Notes under the pieces: generated by a model
The model's database searches: none
What the model was told of the DNA's origin: nothing
Seen by the model: only the letters and a program-made list of their open reading frames with translations
Assembly (NCBI GenBank): GCA_904501735.1
Contig: CAJGBY010000006.1
Coordinates: 1-64,000, forward strand
Origin: an uncultured Muribaculaceae bacterium
Lineage (GTDB): Bacteria > Bacteroidota > Bacteroidia > Bacteroidales > Muribaculaceae
Length of the DNA: 64,000 nucleotides
Direction of reading: 5' to 3'
Part shown: positions 26,011-34,933 of the stretch, piece after piece
Position numbering within the stretch: the first letter of the stretch is position 1
Layout: each line of letters begins with the position of its first letter
Program-made: the position numbers and the translations under genes

Positions 26011-26517
26011 TTAGTTAGTCTTGAATTTGAATTCCACCTTTTTAAGGTCTTCGTTGGCTTTCACGATTTTTTGTGCAAGTGAAGCCTTGAAAGCGGCAAA
26101 CTTTTCGGCAAGAGCCTTGTCGTTTAGAGCAAGCATTTGGATAGCAAGAATAGCTGCATTTTGACCGGCATTGATACCTACAGTAGCTACAGGGATACCT
26201 GGAGGCATTTGCACGATAGCAAGAAGAGCGTCCATACCATCAAGAGTAGAATTGATAGGCAAACCGATGACTGGTAGAGTGGTCATAGCTGCAATAACGC
26301 CTGGTAGGTGTGCTGCCATACCTGCTGCTGCAATAATCACCTTGATGCCACGAGCTTCGGCTCCACGAGCAAATTCTTCTACTTCGGCTGGAGTGCGGTG
26401 TGCACTAAGGGCGTTCATTTCGAATGGAATTTCCATTTCGTCGAGCATTTTTGCTGTCTTTTCAAGAATAGGCAGGTCGCTTGTACTGCCCATGATGATA
26501 CTTACTATTGGTTTCAT
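26011..26517 (-). CDS. purE: N5-carboxyaminoimidazole ribonucleotide mutase
   Basis: The 168-residue protein is class I PurE: the phosphate-binding GSTSDLP near the start, ALSAHRTP and a long AAGMAAHLPGV segment are diagnostic. It carries out the rearrangement of N5-CAIR to CAIR in purine synthesis. No purK is in the window. It lies between the PAP2-like gene (23 nt) and ispG (12 nt). Confidence 0.97.
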   Translation of the reverse strand: MKPIVSIIMGSTSDLPILEKTAKMLDEMEIPFEMNALSAHRTPAEVEEFARGAEARGIKVIIAAAGMAAHLPGVIAAMTTLPVIGLPINSTLDGMDALLAIVQMPPGIPVATVGINAGQNAAILAIQMLALNDKALAEKFAAFKASLAQKIVKANEDLKKVEFKFKTN

Positions 26518-26540
26518 AGGATTGATGTTTTATATATTTT

Positions 26541-27188
26541 TCAGTAGAATAATTTAATTAGAATATGGACGCATAGAAATCCGTTGGCAAAGCCTGCCAA
26601 CACTTGTGCAAGGCTGTGGCGTTGCATGTATAGTCGCACCGAGCCCACTACACCCGACATGATTATGGCTAAGCAAAGAATCCATAGCGAATTGAATGCT
26701 TCCATGTGTATGAAGTGTAAGAAATATAGCAATGCCACGATGCCACCCATACCAGCAGCATGCGCACTAATTTTCCATTTGAGGTTGATGATAAGTGATA
26801 CAAGCGTTGTAGTCGCCACTCCTAACATAAAGCCTGTGAGCCATGTTGGCGCATGAACCGATGTGAGGTAGTAGGTTGCTATAAGGTAGCACACTATAGC
26901 ACATGTGTAAGGGAGTGTGCGCTCTTTGTGATCGACGAGCTTACTGGGTAGCATTTTTGCTGTTTGCATCGCAAACAATAGCAACAAAGGAAGTAGACAA
27001 GTGGTTCCGAAAATGAAAAATAGCACTGTGAGTCGAGTGCTTAGCGACTGATAGCACAAAATCGATACCCACAAGGCGATTATCACACCATAGGTGGGCA
27101 TTAGCAATGGGCTAAGTAGATTTGATATGAATCGAGACAACTGCTGTATCATAATTTTTGGCTTCGGAACAACTTTTTTGTTATCCAA
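26541..27188 (-). CDS. PAP2-like integral membrane protein
   Basis: The 215-residue protein has about six membrane helices. Traces of the PAP2 phosphatase motifs are visible: a KISAHAAGMGG segment and RLYMQRHSLAQVLAGFANG, which keeps the spaced Arg and His of motif 3. The final Asp expected after H-x3 is Gln, so catalysis is doubtful. It might be a degenerate lipid-phosphate phosphatase. It lies 9 nt after rpoN. Confidence 0.65.
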   Translation of the reverse strand: MDNKKVVPKPKIMIQQLSRFISNLLSPLLMPTYGVIIALWVSILCYQSLSTRLTVLFFIFGTTCLLPLLLLFAMQTAKMLPSKLVDHKERTLPYTCAIVCYLIATYYLTSVHAPTWLTGFMLGVATTTLVSLIINLKWKISAHAAGMGGIVALLYFLHFIHMEAFNSLWILCLAIIMSGVVGSVRLYMQRHSLAQVLAGFANGFLCVHILIKLFY

Positions 27189-27197
27189 CTTACAAAG

Positions 27198-28670
27198 TTA
27201 GATTTCTTTGCGTAATCGTGCAACAGGAATTGCAAGTTTTTCTCTGTATTTAGCAATGGTGCGACGCGCTATCACATAGCCTTTCTTCTTGAGGATAGAA
27301 CATAGTTGCTCGTCGGAGAATGGGCGAGCCTTGTTTTCTTCGCTAATCACAGTTTTTAAAATGAGTAATATCTCTTGCGATGACACTTCGTCTCCGTTTT
27401 TGTGTTGAATGCCCTCGTTGAAGAAATATTTGAGAGGGAAAATGCCCCAAGGTGTCGACGCATACTTATTGGCAATGGCGCGCGAAATCACCGAGATGTC
27501 GTAGCCAGTGTATTCGGCTATATCCTTGAGAATCATAGGACGGATCATCGTTTCGTCGCCTTCGATAAAGAAGTCGCGCTGATGCAAGGTAATGAATCTC
27601 ATCGTGTTGAAAAGTGTCTCTTGTCGCATCTTCAATACGGCAATGAAATCCTTGGCTTTTTCGTATTTCTCCTTTATAGCCACAGCTGTTTCTTTGTCGT
27701 GGCGTGAAGTGGGCTTATTCTTCGAGTAATGTTCGTAGGACGAAGAATAGCTCTCCGAGATTTGCAATTCAGGTATATTGTTGGTGAGCGTGAGCGAAAT
27801 TTCTTCGCCATCTACCTCTACAATAAAGTCGGGAGTGATCTGTTGTGAGTGCGAATCGTCGGCAATACCAGTTATGGCAACACCTGGTTTTGGCGTGAGC
27901 GAACGAATGTCCTCGTTGATTTCGCTCATGGTGTTTTCGTCGATACCGAGAGCCGATATTATTCGGTCATAATGTTTCTTTGAGAATTTGTCGAAATGCT
28001 CGTTGATGACGGTGAGTGTGAGGCGGCTGAAGTCGTGGCCTTCGGCAATTTTGCGCTCAAGTTGCAGACGCAAGCAGTCTTGTAGGTCGGTAGCTCCCAC
28101 TCCTGCAGGGTCGAGTTCTTGCACCACTTTCAGCACCTTCATTACCTCTTCTTCCGACACATCGATACCTGTTTGAAACACAAGGTCGTCGGTGATAGCT
28201 GTAGCCGAGCGTTGTAGGTAGCCACTATCATCGATGTTGCCTATGATATATTGAGCTATGTGTCGTTGAGTGTCGTCGAGTTTGCGCTCATTCACCTGCT
28301 CCATGAGATAGTCCATGAGCGATGTTTGCGAAATCAAAATAGCATTCGGTGCTTCGTCGTCGGCACTGCGATTAGAAGCGTTTAAGCGGTAATAAGGGAT
28401 GTCGTCTTCGTTGCGATAATCTGCATTGAGAATGTCGTCGGCTGTTTCTTTGAACTCATCGCCATATTCATCTTTGTTGATGTTGTCGTTGAGTTGGTTT
28501 TCGCTGGCGTTTTCGTTCACTTCGAGGGCTGGGTTGTCATTGATTTCATTCATCACATGTTCTTCAATCTCAAGGCTGTTCATTTGCAGTAGAGGCACAA
28601 GTTGCAGTTGCAGCGGCGAAAGCCGTTGTGCCAATTTCTGTTCTTGAGTGAGAGTTTGTTTACCCGCCAT
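27198..28670 (-). CDS. rpoN: RNA polymerase sigma-54 factor
   Basis: The 490-residue protein has all the RpoN parts: an N-terminal activator-interacting region (KLAQRLSPLQLQLVPLLQMN), an acidic linker (about 55-110), the core-binding domain, and a C-terminal RpoN box with ARRTIAKYREKLAIP. It directs transcription from -24/-12 promoters with enhancer-binding ATPases. None of those activators is encoded in this window. It is the first gene of a six-gene same-strand run down to 21504. Confidence 0.97.
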   Translation of the reverse strand: MAGKQTLTQEQKLAQRLSPLQLQLVPLLQMNSLEIEEHVMNEINDNPALEVNENASENQLNDNINKDEYGDEFKETADDILNADYRNEDDIPYYRLNASNRSADDEAPNAILISQTSLMDYLMEQVNERKLDDTQRHIAQYIIGNIDDSGYLQRSATAITDDLVFQTGIDVSEEEVMKVLKVVQELDPAGVGATDLQDCLRLQLERKIAEGHDFSRLTLTVINEHFDKFSKKHYDRIISALGIDENTMSEINEDIRSLTPKPGVAITGIADDSHSQQITPDFIVEVDGEEISLTLTNNIPELQISESYSSSYEHYSKNKPTSRHDKETAVAIKEKYEKAKDFIAVLKMRQETLFNTMRFITLHQRDFFIEGDETMIRPMILKDIAEYTGYDISVISRAIANKYASTPWGIFPLKYFFNEGIQHKNGDEVSSQEILLILKTVISEENKARPFSDEQLCSILKKKGYVIARRTIAKYREKLAIPVARLRKEI

Positions 28671-28693
28671 AGCCTATTTGCGATTTGTTATGT

Positions 28694-28701
28694 CAAAGGT
28701 A
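28694..28701 (-). promoter_or_regulatory. -7 promoter box for the rpoN run
   Basis: On the minus strand this reads TACCTTTG, an exact TAnnTTTG match, and would give a leader of about 18 nt before the rpoN ATG. No convincing -33 TTG is present. Confidence 0.4.
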
Positions 28702-28764
28702 GTGATTTTTCTTGGATTAAGGATAAAAAAATAAGATGTATCAATCGATACATCTTATTTTTTG

Positions 28765-28838
28765 CGGTGCGTACGGGACTCGAACCCGTGACCCCATGCG
28801 TGACAGGCATGTATTCTAACCAACTGAACTAACGCACC
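28765..28838 (-). tRNA. tRNA-Asp (anticodon GTC)
   Basis: The 74-nt minus-strand sequence folds as a tRNA: acceptor GGTGCGT/ACGCACC, D-arm with AGTTCAGTTGGTTAGAA, anticodon loop CTGTCAC with GTC, and T-arm GGGTTCGAGTCCC. The discriminator is G, as in tRNA-Asp. The 3' CCA is not encoded. A TTTTTT-like tail does not follow directly. Confidence 0.97.
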
Positions 28839-28880
28839 ATTATTTCTTGTAACAAGAATCTCTTTTCTTGTTTGCGAGTG

Positions 28881-28910
28881 CAAAGATAATACTTTTTTGT
28901 GGATTTCCAA
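28881..28910 (-). promoter_or_regulatory. tRNA-Asp promoter, reaching the stop codon of the upstream gene
   Basis: On the minus strand TTG (28910-28908) and TATCTTTG (28888-28881) are 19 nt apart, a full -33/-7 match. The -33 element directly abuts the stop codon of the GldE-like gene at 28911. Confidence 0.65.
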
Positions 28911-30212
28911 CTATAAATTGTTATTTTTCTTCATTTTCTTGTTGGTATCGATGCGAACAAGGTCAATTCTCGCTCCAACAAGCTTTTCTACGGTGAATAT
29001 CAAGCCGTCAATTTCGGCTGTTTCACCACATTGTGGAATGACTTCGAGGTTGTAAAGAAGATATCCAGCAAGAGTTTGATATTCGTCGTTTTCAGGGAGG
29101 TCGAATGGGTAGTTTTCGTTGATTTCTTCGATTTCCATTCGTCCAGAGAATTGATACACGCCTGGCTCGATTTCTTTAGCTACGAATCGCATACGGTCGT
29201 GTTCGTCTTCGATTTCGCCAAAGATTTCTTCCACCATGTCCTCAAGTGTCACAAGTCCCGCTGTACCACCAAATTCGTCGACCACAATGGAAACACTTCG
29301 CTTTTGCTTGAGAAGTTTTTCCATCATTTTGTTAGCAAGCATGGTTTCGGGTGCGAAAAGAACTGGTTTGATACACTTTTTCCAGTTGTTTTCGGGGTTA
29401 AACATTTCGCTCACATGGATATATCCGAGCACATTATCGATGTCGTCGTGGTAAACAATGATTTTAGAGAAACCACTTTGAGTGAATAGTTCGCAAAGTG
29501 ATTCGCGCGAAGTAGTGTTGATGTTGACAGCTACCATTTCGTTGCGTGGTATCATGCAGTCGCGCAAGTGAGTGTCGGAAAAGTCGATTGCGTTTTGAAA
29601 AATCTTCACTTCGCGTTCCACTTCTTTGTTTTCTTCCTCGTGAGTGTCGATGTTTTCTTGTAGGTAGGCATCGAGTTCGCCCATAGTGATACCTCCAAAG
29701 TGCTGCTTGTCGTTCTTGATATTAAATAGGCGCATCAAGAGATTTGATAGCTTGGTTGAGAACCAAGTGATAGGATAGAGCACTATGTAGATAATGAATA
29801 GAGGAAGCGAGAATGTGCGCAACGAACTGTTAGGGTTGATGCGGAAGATAGTTTTTGGGAAGAACTCACCCGTGATGAGGATAATACCTGTGGAAATAAC
29901 TGTTTGTGTGATAAGCACAATAGCCTCATTGCCATTGAATATCTCTTTCAAATAGGGATCGAGCAATCCAGCCATACCCAAACCATAGATAACAAGCATG
30001 ATGTTGTTGCCCACGAGCATGGTTGTGATGTACATTTCTTTGTGTCGATAGAAAAGGCTAATTATGCGGTTGATAATACCTTCTTTTTCGGAATCGATTT
30101 TCACTCTAACGCTGTTTGATGACACAAAAGCGATTTCCATTCCCGAAAAGAATGCCGAGAATAGCATCGAAATGAGTGTCATTATTGCCAGTGTTGTGAT
30201 TGCTGTATCCAT
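28911..30212 (-). CDS. CNNM/CBS-domain membrane protein (hemolysin/GldE-like)
   Basis: The 433-residue protein has an N-terminal CNNM (DUF21) membrane domain of about four helices (residues 1-190, with AFFSGMEIAFVSSN), paired CBS domains (about 205-330) and a C-terminal CorC/HlyC domain ending near residue 425. Such proteins are linked to magnesium or cobalt efflux; in Bacteroidetes the gliding-associated GldE is of this type. It follows lptC after 23 nt. Confidence 0.88.
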   Translation of the reverse strand: MDTAITTLAIMTLISMLFSAFFSGMEIAFVSSNSVRVKIDSEKEGIINRIISLFYRHKEMYITTMLVGNNIMLVIYGLGMAGLLDPYLKEIFNGNEAIVLITQTVISTGIILITGEFFPKTIFRINPNSSLRTFSLPLFIIYIVLYPITWFSTKLSNLLMRLFNIKNDKQHFGGITMGELDAYLQENIDTHEEENKEVEREVKIFQNAIDFSDTHLRDCMIPRNEMVAVNINTTSRESLCELFTQSGFSKIIVYHDDIDNVLGYIHVSEMFNPENNWKKCIKPVLFAPETMLANKMMEKLLKQKRSVSIVVDEFGGTAGLVTLEDMVEEIFGEIEDEHDRMRFVAKEIEPGVYQFSGRMEIEEINENYPFDLPENDEYQTLAGYLLYNLEVIPQCGETAEIDGLIFTVEKLVGARIDLVRIDTNKKMKKNNNL

Positions 30213-30235
30213 ATATATTATAATGAGTAACTATG

Positions 30236-30859
30236 TCATTGTAATGTGAGAGCAGAGTCGGCTTGCAAAGTGTTGAGGCTGTCGCGTTGTGCTGCACGCG
30301 ATTTACGGCTTTCTTCGTCGACTGGGAAAATACCCATTGGGCGCTTCAGTTTGTAGGTAGTGAGGCGCTCGTTCGACTCAAATCCAAATCCTTCGAGTAT
30401 TCGTTCGGGTTGTTCGATGTGAATAAATGAGTCGGAATATACCTTTTTCAGATTTTGATCCCAATAAAGTTCATTTGTGAGAATTATCTCTTTTCGGGTG
30501 TTAGAGGAGCGCACATTGCCTATAAAATGCCACAACTTGCTATTTTTCAAGTAAATAGCCTTGTCGCACTCGAATGTAGCTTCAACTTGTAAAGCTGTGT
30601 CGAATTGCTCGAGATAAATGCCCTTTGGGAACACCCAATTAGGTGTGTCGCACTCGTCATACATCTCCCAGCGTTCTGAGGTGATGCGATATTTGGTCAC
30701 ACCCGAGTCGCTCACCAAAGTTGTGATGTCGGTGGTGAGCATAGTAGGAGTTGTTTTGGGGTCGGTGGATTGCTGAACGACGCTTTTCACCTCGTCCTTG
30801 CAGCCTATAGTGATGAATAGTACTACAAGAGATAATAGTATGTTTCGAGCTGTACGCAA
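30236..30859 (-). CDS. lptC: LPS export periplasmic protein LptC
   Basis: The 207-residue protein starts with a lipoprotein signal (LFITIGC, lipid-bearing Cys20), the usual form in Bacteroidetes. The LptC beta-jellyroll follows, with the typical ITSERWEMYDE, KGIYLEQFD and LKNSKLWHFIGNV segments. LptC passes LPS from the inner-membrane LptBFG complex to LptA. It is separated by 2 nt from the outer-membrane protein gene, so the two are translationally linked. Confidence 0.9.
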   Translation of the reverse strand: MRTARNILLSLVVLFITIGCKDEVKSVVQQSTDPKTTPTMLTTDITTLVSDSGVTKYRITSERWEMYDECDTPNWVFPKGIYLEQFDTALQVEATFECDKAIYLKNSKLWHFIGNVRSSNTRKEIILTNELYWDQNLKKVYSDSFIHIEQPERILEGFGFESNERLTTYKLKRPMGIFPVDEESRKSRAAQRDSLNTLQADSALTLQ

Positions 30860-30861
30860 AA

Positions 30862-32112
30862 TTAGTGAATCTTATTTTGCCAGAACCACATTTGGTTGAA
30901 GTTTACACTCAATGTGATATTGAGATAATCTTCGGTGATGTATTTCACAGGAGATGAAACGCGACGCTTGTATTCGAAACCTACATTGACTACAGTCTTG
31001 CTACCAGGAGCTGGAAGTCCAAGACCGCAAGTTACACCCATTTCGCGCACATTGTTGCCAGCGATATTCACATAGTCGTGGCAGAAATAACCACCCAAAC
31101 GATAGTTGATGCGCTTGAAGTAATTGCCGCGTTGGTCAGGAGTGTATTGGAAACCTGCAGCAGCCTTCCAACGGTTGTCGAATGTTAGTTTGCCGTCGTT
31201 GTTGTCGAATCCTTCTACCTTAGCGAAAGGAGCGTCAGCCCATTTTTGGTAAGTGAAGTCAACTTCGGCCATGAAGCGCTTGTCGAATTCGTAGCTCAAA
31301 CCAGCACCAATACCCATTGGAGTGTAGTTGTTGCCGTTAAGGCTTTGGAAACCGATAGTATCGATGCGAGTGTCGAGAGTCATATCGTAATAAGCTCCCC
31401 AAGTGTTACCTTGAAGTGATTTCTTAGGAGTGTAAGTAGCACCGATTGACACTTTGTTCTTCTTGTCAAGGTTGAATGAATATAGCGCACCTACTTTAAG
31501 ATCCCATGAGCGTACTTGAATAACGCGTTCGAAAAGTGTTGTGCTTGAACCAGCGTAGACATAGTTGTCGTAGATATTGATACCAAATAGATAACCTACA
31601 TTTACACCTAATGAGAAGCCCTTGAAAGGAGAGTAAGCAGCACCTGCATAAAGGATGTTAAGACCGCCACCACCAGCGCGTGCTTCGCTACCGTGTTCAA
31701 TATCAGAAGCAACTTCATATCCCACTGAAGAGTAAGGCAACAAACCGATGCTTGCACCCATCTTCTTGCTAAGAGGGAATTGTAGTGTGATATAGTCGAG
31801 ACCACCACCAATGGTAGTAACATTCTTGTCGTTTTCTTTTGAATTAAGGATGCTTGCATCGATACCTGCATCCCAAAGGAATGTAAGAGAGTCGATAGCA
31901 GAATAAGAAGCAGGGTTCATTGTGTTGATTTGGCGGCCGCCGTTCATAGCATAACCCACACCACCCATAGCGCGTTGTGCACTTGATGCATAGTCGTTAA
32001 GGATACCATATCCAAACATTGAATAAGGGCTTGTAGTGTTGGCTTGTGCGCTTGCTACCATTGAGCAAGTGAATGCCACTACCGATAGTAAAAAGTATCT
32101 AAGTATTTTCAT
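30862..32112 (-). CDS. Outer-membrane beta-barrel protein
   Basis: The 416-residue protein has a signal peptide (cleaved near SAQA) and alternating aromatic beta-strands across its length, with NTMNPASYSAIDS near the start as in FadL-like and related Bacteroidetes barrels. It ends in an aromatic-rich strand. No substrate can be assigned. The gene is first in a run with lptC and the GldE-like gene, a context that fits an envelope role. Confidence 0.75.
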   Translation of the reverse strand: MKILRYFLLSVVAFTCSMVASAQANTTSPYSMFGYGILNDYASSAQRAMGGVGYAMNGGRQINTMNPASYSAIDSLTFLWDAGIDASILNSKENDKNVTTIGGGLDYITLQFPLSKKMGASIGLLPYSSVGYEVASDIEHGSEARAGGGGLNILYAGAAYSPFKGFSLGVNVGYLFGINIYDNYVYAGSSTTLFERVIQVRSWDLKVGALYSFNLDKKNKVSIGATYTPKKSLQGNTWGAYYDMTLDTRIDTIGFQSLNGNNYTPMGIGAGLSYEFDKRFMAEVDFTYQKWADAPFAKVEGFDNNDGKLTFDNRWKAAAGFQYTPDQRGNYFKRINYRLGGYFCHDYVNIAGNNVREMGVTCGLGLPAPGSKTVVNVGFEYKRRVSSPVKYITEDYLNITLSVNFNQMWFWQNKIH

Positions 32113-32179
32113 CTTTTTTGTTTTAATTCAAAAGTGTTGTTTTATAAAAAATCGGTTGCCTTATTGGACAAATCAAATG

Positions 32180-32187
32180 CAAAAATA
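32180..32187 (-). promoter_or_regulatory. -7 promoter box for the outer-membrane protein run
   Basis: On the minus strand this reads TATTTTTG. The leader to the ATG at 32112 would be about 62 nt. No -33 TTG at the usual spacing. Confidence 0.4.
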
Positions 32188-32292
32188 CGAAATCCTTGTG
32201 AATTAATCGCTTTAATGTTGATTTTTTGCATTTTAAAGGCGCTTATTTGCCTTATTTTCTCGCTTTAAGCGGCTTTTTTGATGTTGAGAAGA

Positions 32293-32679
32293 CTAATTTT
32301 TGCAATTTTTCTTAGCTTCTTTCTTTTCTTCGCTTTCGATGCGGAATGTAGCATAGATTTGCAGCACTGCACCAGCCAATAGGAATGCGAGCCAATCCTT
32401 TTCGGCTACATAGTTGCGAAGCACATCAAACAAAATCACAGCCGAAACGCAATAGCAAATAGATGAGCATATCAAGATGCGATTAAGACGCTTGAGTGTG
32501 ATGTTATTGCCTGTGTATCGGTCGATAAGTCGCGCAATAAGTGTTAGCGCAGCACCTGTGGCATAGATGTATTTAAGCCACGAAAAGTAAAGGCTTACGA
32601 GAGGCATAATAGCTGCAACAAGCAGTAGAATGATGCCTATTGCCAATAGCGCTGTTGATATTTTTTGTTTGTTTGCCAT
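32293..32679 (-). CDS. Small four-helix membrane protein
   Basis: The 128-residue protein has about four hydrophobic helices and a short lysine-rich tail. I recognise no family. I chose the ATG at 32679 because the longer frame would run back into the upstream divIC gene. It is the last gene of a run that begins with nnrD/E at 36463. Confidence 0.7.
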   Translation of the reverse strand: MANKQKISTALLAIGIILLLVAAIMPLVSLYFSWLKYIYATGAALTLIARLIDRYTGNNITLKRLNRILICSSICYCVSAVILFDVLRNYVAEKDWLAFLLAGAVLQIYATFRIESEEKKEAKKNCKN

Positions 32680-32716
32680 AGTCGAGTTAATTATGTTGGT
32701 TTTTAGATGTTGAAAA

Positions 32717-33046
32717 TCAAGGAATATCGGTGATAAACACATCTTCTTTCTCTTTCTTCATACCGTATTGCTCGCGAGCTATGCGTTCGAGAGTTTCGCG
32801 GTCGGTAGCCAACGAGTGAGCCTTTTCGCGATACATTTGAGCTGTGTCGTTGTGCTTCTTTATTTCGGCTCTCAACTCATCGGTAGTCTTTTGGTACTCC
32901 AAAATCTTGATATAGCTGTTTTGACTGAAGAATATCATTACAATGAAAACTCCAATCACTATAACCCATTTGATGTTAAGCCATTCTGGAATCCATCGTG
33001 TGAGAGAAAATCGTTTCTCTTGGTTGCTGTCTTTTTTTCGTGCCAT
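32717..33046 (-). CDS. FtsB/DivIC-like septum formation initiator
   Basis: The 109-residue protein has a basic N-terminus, one membrane helix (about residues 26-42) and a coiled coil (about 45-90), then the conserved AREQYGMKKEKEDVF segment of the DivIC/FtsB family. It should join FtsL and FtsQ at the division site. It is 22 nt after trmD. Confidence 0.88.
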   Translation of the reverse strand: MARKKDSNQEKRFSLTRWIPEWLNIKWVIVIGVFIVMIFFSQNSYIKILEYQKTTDELRAEIKKHNDTAQMYREKAHSLATDRETLERIAREQYGMKKEKEDVFITDIP

Positions 33047-33068
33047 TTAGTGCAGATGTGTGTTTTTG

Positions 33069-33746
33069 TTAATCTTTTAGCAAATCGGGACGCAATTCCA
33101 TAGTGCGTTTAATAGCCATTTCGTGTTTCCATTCCGAAATCTTAGCTTCGTGTCCCGACAATAGGATTTCAGGAACTTTCCATCCCTTGTATTCGGCTGG
33201 GCGAGTGTAAACAGGAGGCGCGAGCAGATTGTCTTGGAACGAGTCGCTCAATGCCGATTGTTCGTCGCCGATAGCTCCAGGAATTAGTCGCACGATAGCA
33301 TCGGCAATCACAGCTGCAGGCAATTCGCCACCAGTGAGCACATAGTCGCCTATAGAAATCTCCTTAGTGATAAGATGTTCGCGAATGCGATAGTCGATAC
33401 CCTTATAGTGGCCGCACAGGATTATCAAGTTCTTTGATAGCGACAATGCGTTAGCCATAGGTTGGTTAAGCACTTCACCGTCGGGCGATGTGAAAATCAC
33501 CTCGTCATAATCGCGTTGAGATTTCAAGTGCGAAATAGCACGATCCACAGGCTCGATTTGCATTACCATGCCCGCTTCACCCCCGAAAGGGTAGTCGTCG
33601 ACGCGTCGATGCTTGTTTTGCGAGTAGTCGCGGAGGTCGTGAATAACGATGTCGACCAATCCTTTGTCCTGTGCGCGTTTAAGTATCGATGTGTTGAGTG
33701 GAGAAGTGAGCATTTCGGGCATCACAGTGATAATGTCAATTCTCAT
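33069..33746 (-). CDS. trmD: tRNA (guanine37-N1)-methyltransferase
   Basis: TrmD adds the m1G37 methyl group next to the anticodon with SAM as donor. The protein has the family pattern: MRIDIITVMPEM at the start, DYPFGGEAGMVM, the knotted SPOUT segment LCGHYKGIDYR, and YVLTGGELPA. I place the start at the ATG at 33746 (225 residues), which matches the family; an ATG at 33764 in frame would add six residues. Confidence 0.96.
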   Translation of the reverse strand: MRIDIITVMPEMLTSPLNTSILKRAQDKGLVDIVIHDLRDYSQNKHRRVDDYPFGGEAGMVMQIEPVDRAISHLKSQRDYDEVIFTSPDGEVLNQPMANALSLSKNLIILCGHYKGIDYRIREHLITKEISIGDYVLTGGELPAAVIADAIVRLIPGAIGDEQSALSDSFQDNLLAPPVYTRPAEYKGWKVPEILLSGHEAKISEWKHEMAIKRTMELRPDLLKD

Positions 33747-33794
33747 TTTATCGTCTTGATTCATCTTGAGGTCTTTTTTAGGGTAACAAAAATG

Positions 33795-34904
33795 TTATTT
33801 TTTCTCGATAGGTAGTGCTTCTTCAAGTACACCTATTTCCATGATGCCACCAGTAGCAGGGTGGAACTTGAGAAACGATGGTTTCTTCTTGTCGGTGAAT
33901 AGGGCAGGAGCAAGTCCGTAGTCAACACCAAGTTGTGCGATGTCAAACATCTCTTCGCTCCACTTATCGCCGTTGTGAGTAAGGGTGATTTGCGCCTTAC
34001 CAGGTATCTTGTACATCACAGCACCCTTAGGTAATTGCTTTTGCAATCCCTTTTCGTCAAGTGGAATAGTACCTTTAGTGATTGTTGCTACCGAGATATA
34101 TACAGGGTCGCCACTCAAGTCATCTTTGCTTGTAATACCATTGATATCGGAAATGCGGAATAGCACTTCCTTGTCGGTGTCGGTAGTAGGAACAAAGTCG
34201 AAAGTCTTTACCGCAGTGGCTGTTTGTGTAGTACCGACAAATAGAGCCATCAGCGCTTCCTCTTGCTTATTAAGTTCGTTGAGGATGAGGCGCATTGATT
34301 CGCCATCGGCAGGCATTTGGTCGGCTTCGCCAATAGCGTAGTTGGTGCGACTTTCGCGCAATTTGTAGATTGTTTGCGCTATGAGTTCGGCGCGTTTTGA
34401 TAGCGAGCCACTTGCGAGCACTTCGCCCGAAAGAGCCGATAGATAGCCATTGTTGTCGAGCACACTCTTAGTGAGAGGAGTGCCTTCCTTGCTTTCGTAG
34501 GTTTCGATGCTGATGTCGTTGGTGTTGATGGCAAGAGGTAGACCATTTTCGCCCACAATCAAGAAAGGAGTTGTTCCAGCCTTGAATTGCATCAAGTATT
34601 CGCCACCTTTTTCGGGTACTCCGTAAGATGTAACCTTAATGCTTTTTAGTTCCCAAGTTTGAGAATCTTCGGTGATTACATCGGTAGTGCCGAGGTATTT
34701 CTTGGCATAATTGTATAGTTCGCCTTTCTTTTTGATGGTTTGTTGCGCTTCTACTTCGATGCGCAGGTGCGTTTTAGGCAATGAATACACCAATCCGTAG
34801 TCGTTGTGCTTAGCGGCCGACAGTTTTTGTGTGGTTTGAGCGTTAGTGATAGTTGCAACGCCTAAAGCCATTGCCAAAAGTCCTATTTTAGCTATTATTC
34901 TCAT
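33795..34904 (-). CDS. DUF4831 family secreted protein
   Basis: The 369-residue protein has a signal peptide (ending TNAQ) and resembles DUF4831, a Bacteroidetes family (YGLVYSLPKTHLRIEVEA at about 36-53). The function is unknown. It lies 29 nt downstream of the nnrD/E gene. Confidence 0.75.
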   Translation of the reverse strand: MRIIAKIGLLAMALGVATITNAQTTQKLSAAKHNDYGLVYSLPKTHLRIEVEAQQTIKKKGELYNYAKKYLGTTDVITEDSQTWELKSIKVTSYGVPEKGGEYLMQFKAGTTPFLIVGENGLPLAINTNDISIETYESKEGTPLTKSVLDNNGYLSALSGEVLASGSLSKRAELIAQTIYKLRESRTNYAIGEADQMPADGESMRLILNELNKQEEALMALFVGTTQTATAVKTFDFVPTTDTDKEVLFRISDINGITSKDDLSGDPVYISVATITKGTIPLDEKGLQKQLPKGAVMYKIPGKAQITLTHNGDKWSEEMFDIAQLGVDYGLAPALFTDKKKPSFLKFHPATGGIMEIGVLEEALPIEKK

Positions 34905-34933
34905 AAAAATCAGTCTTTATTTATGTGAATAGA

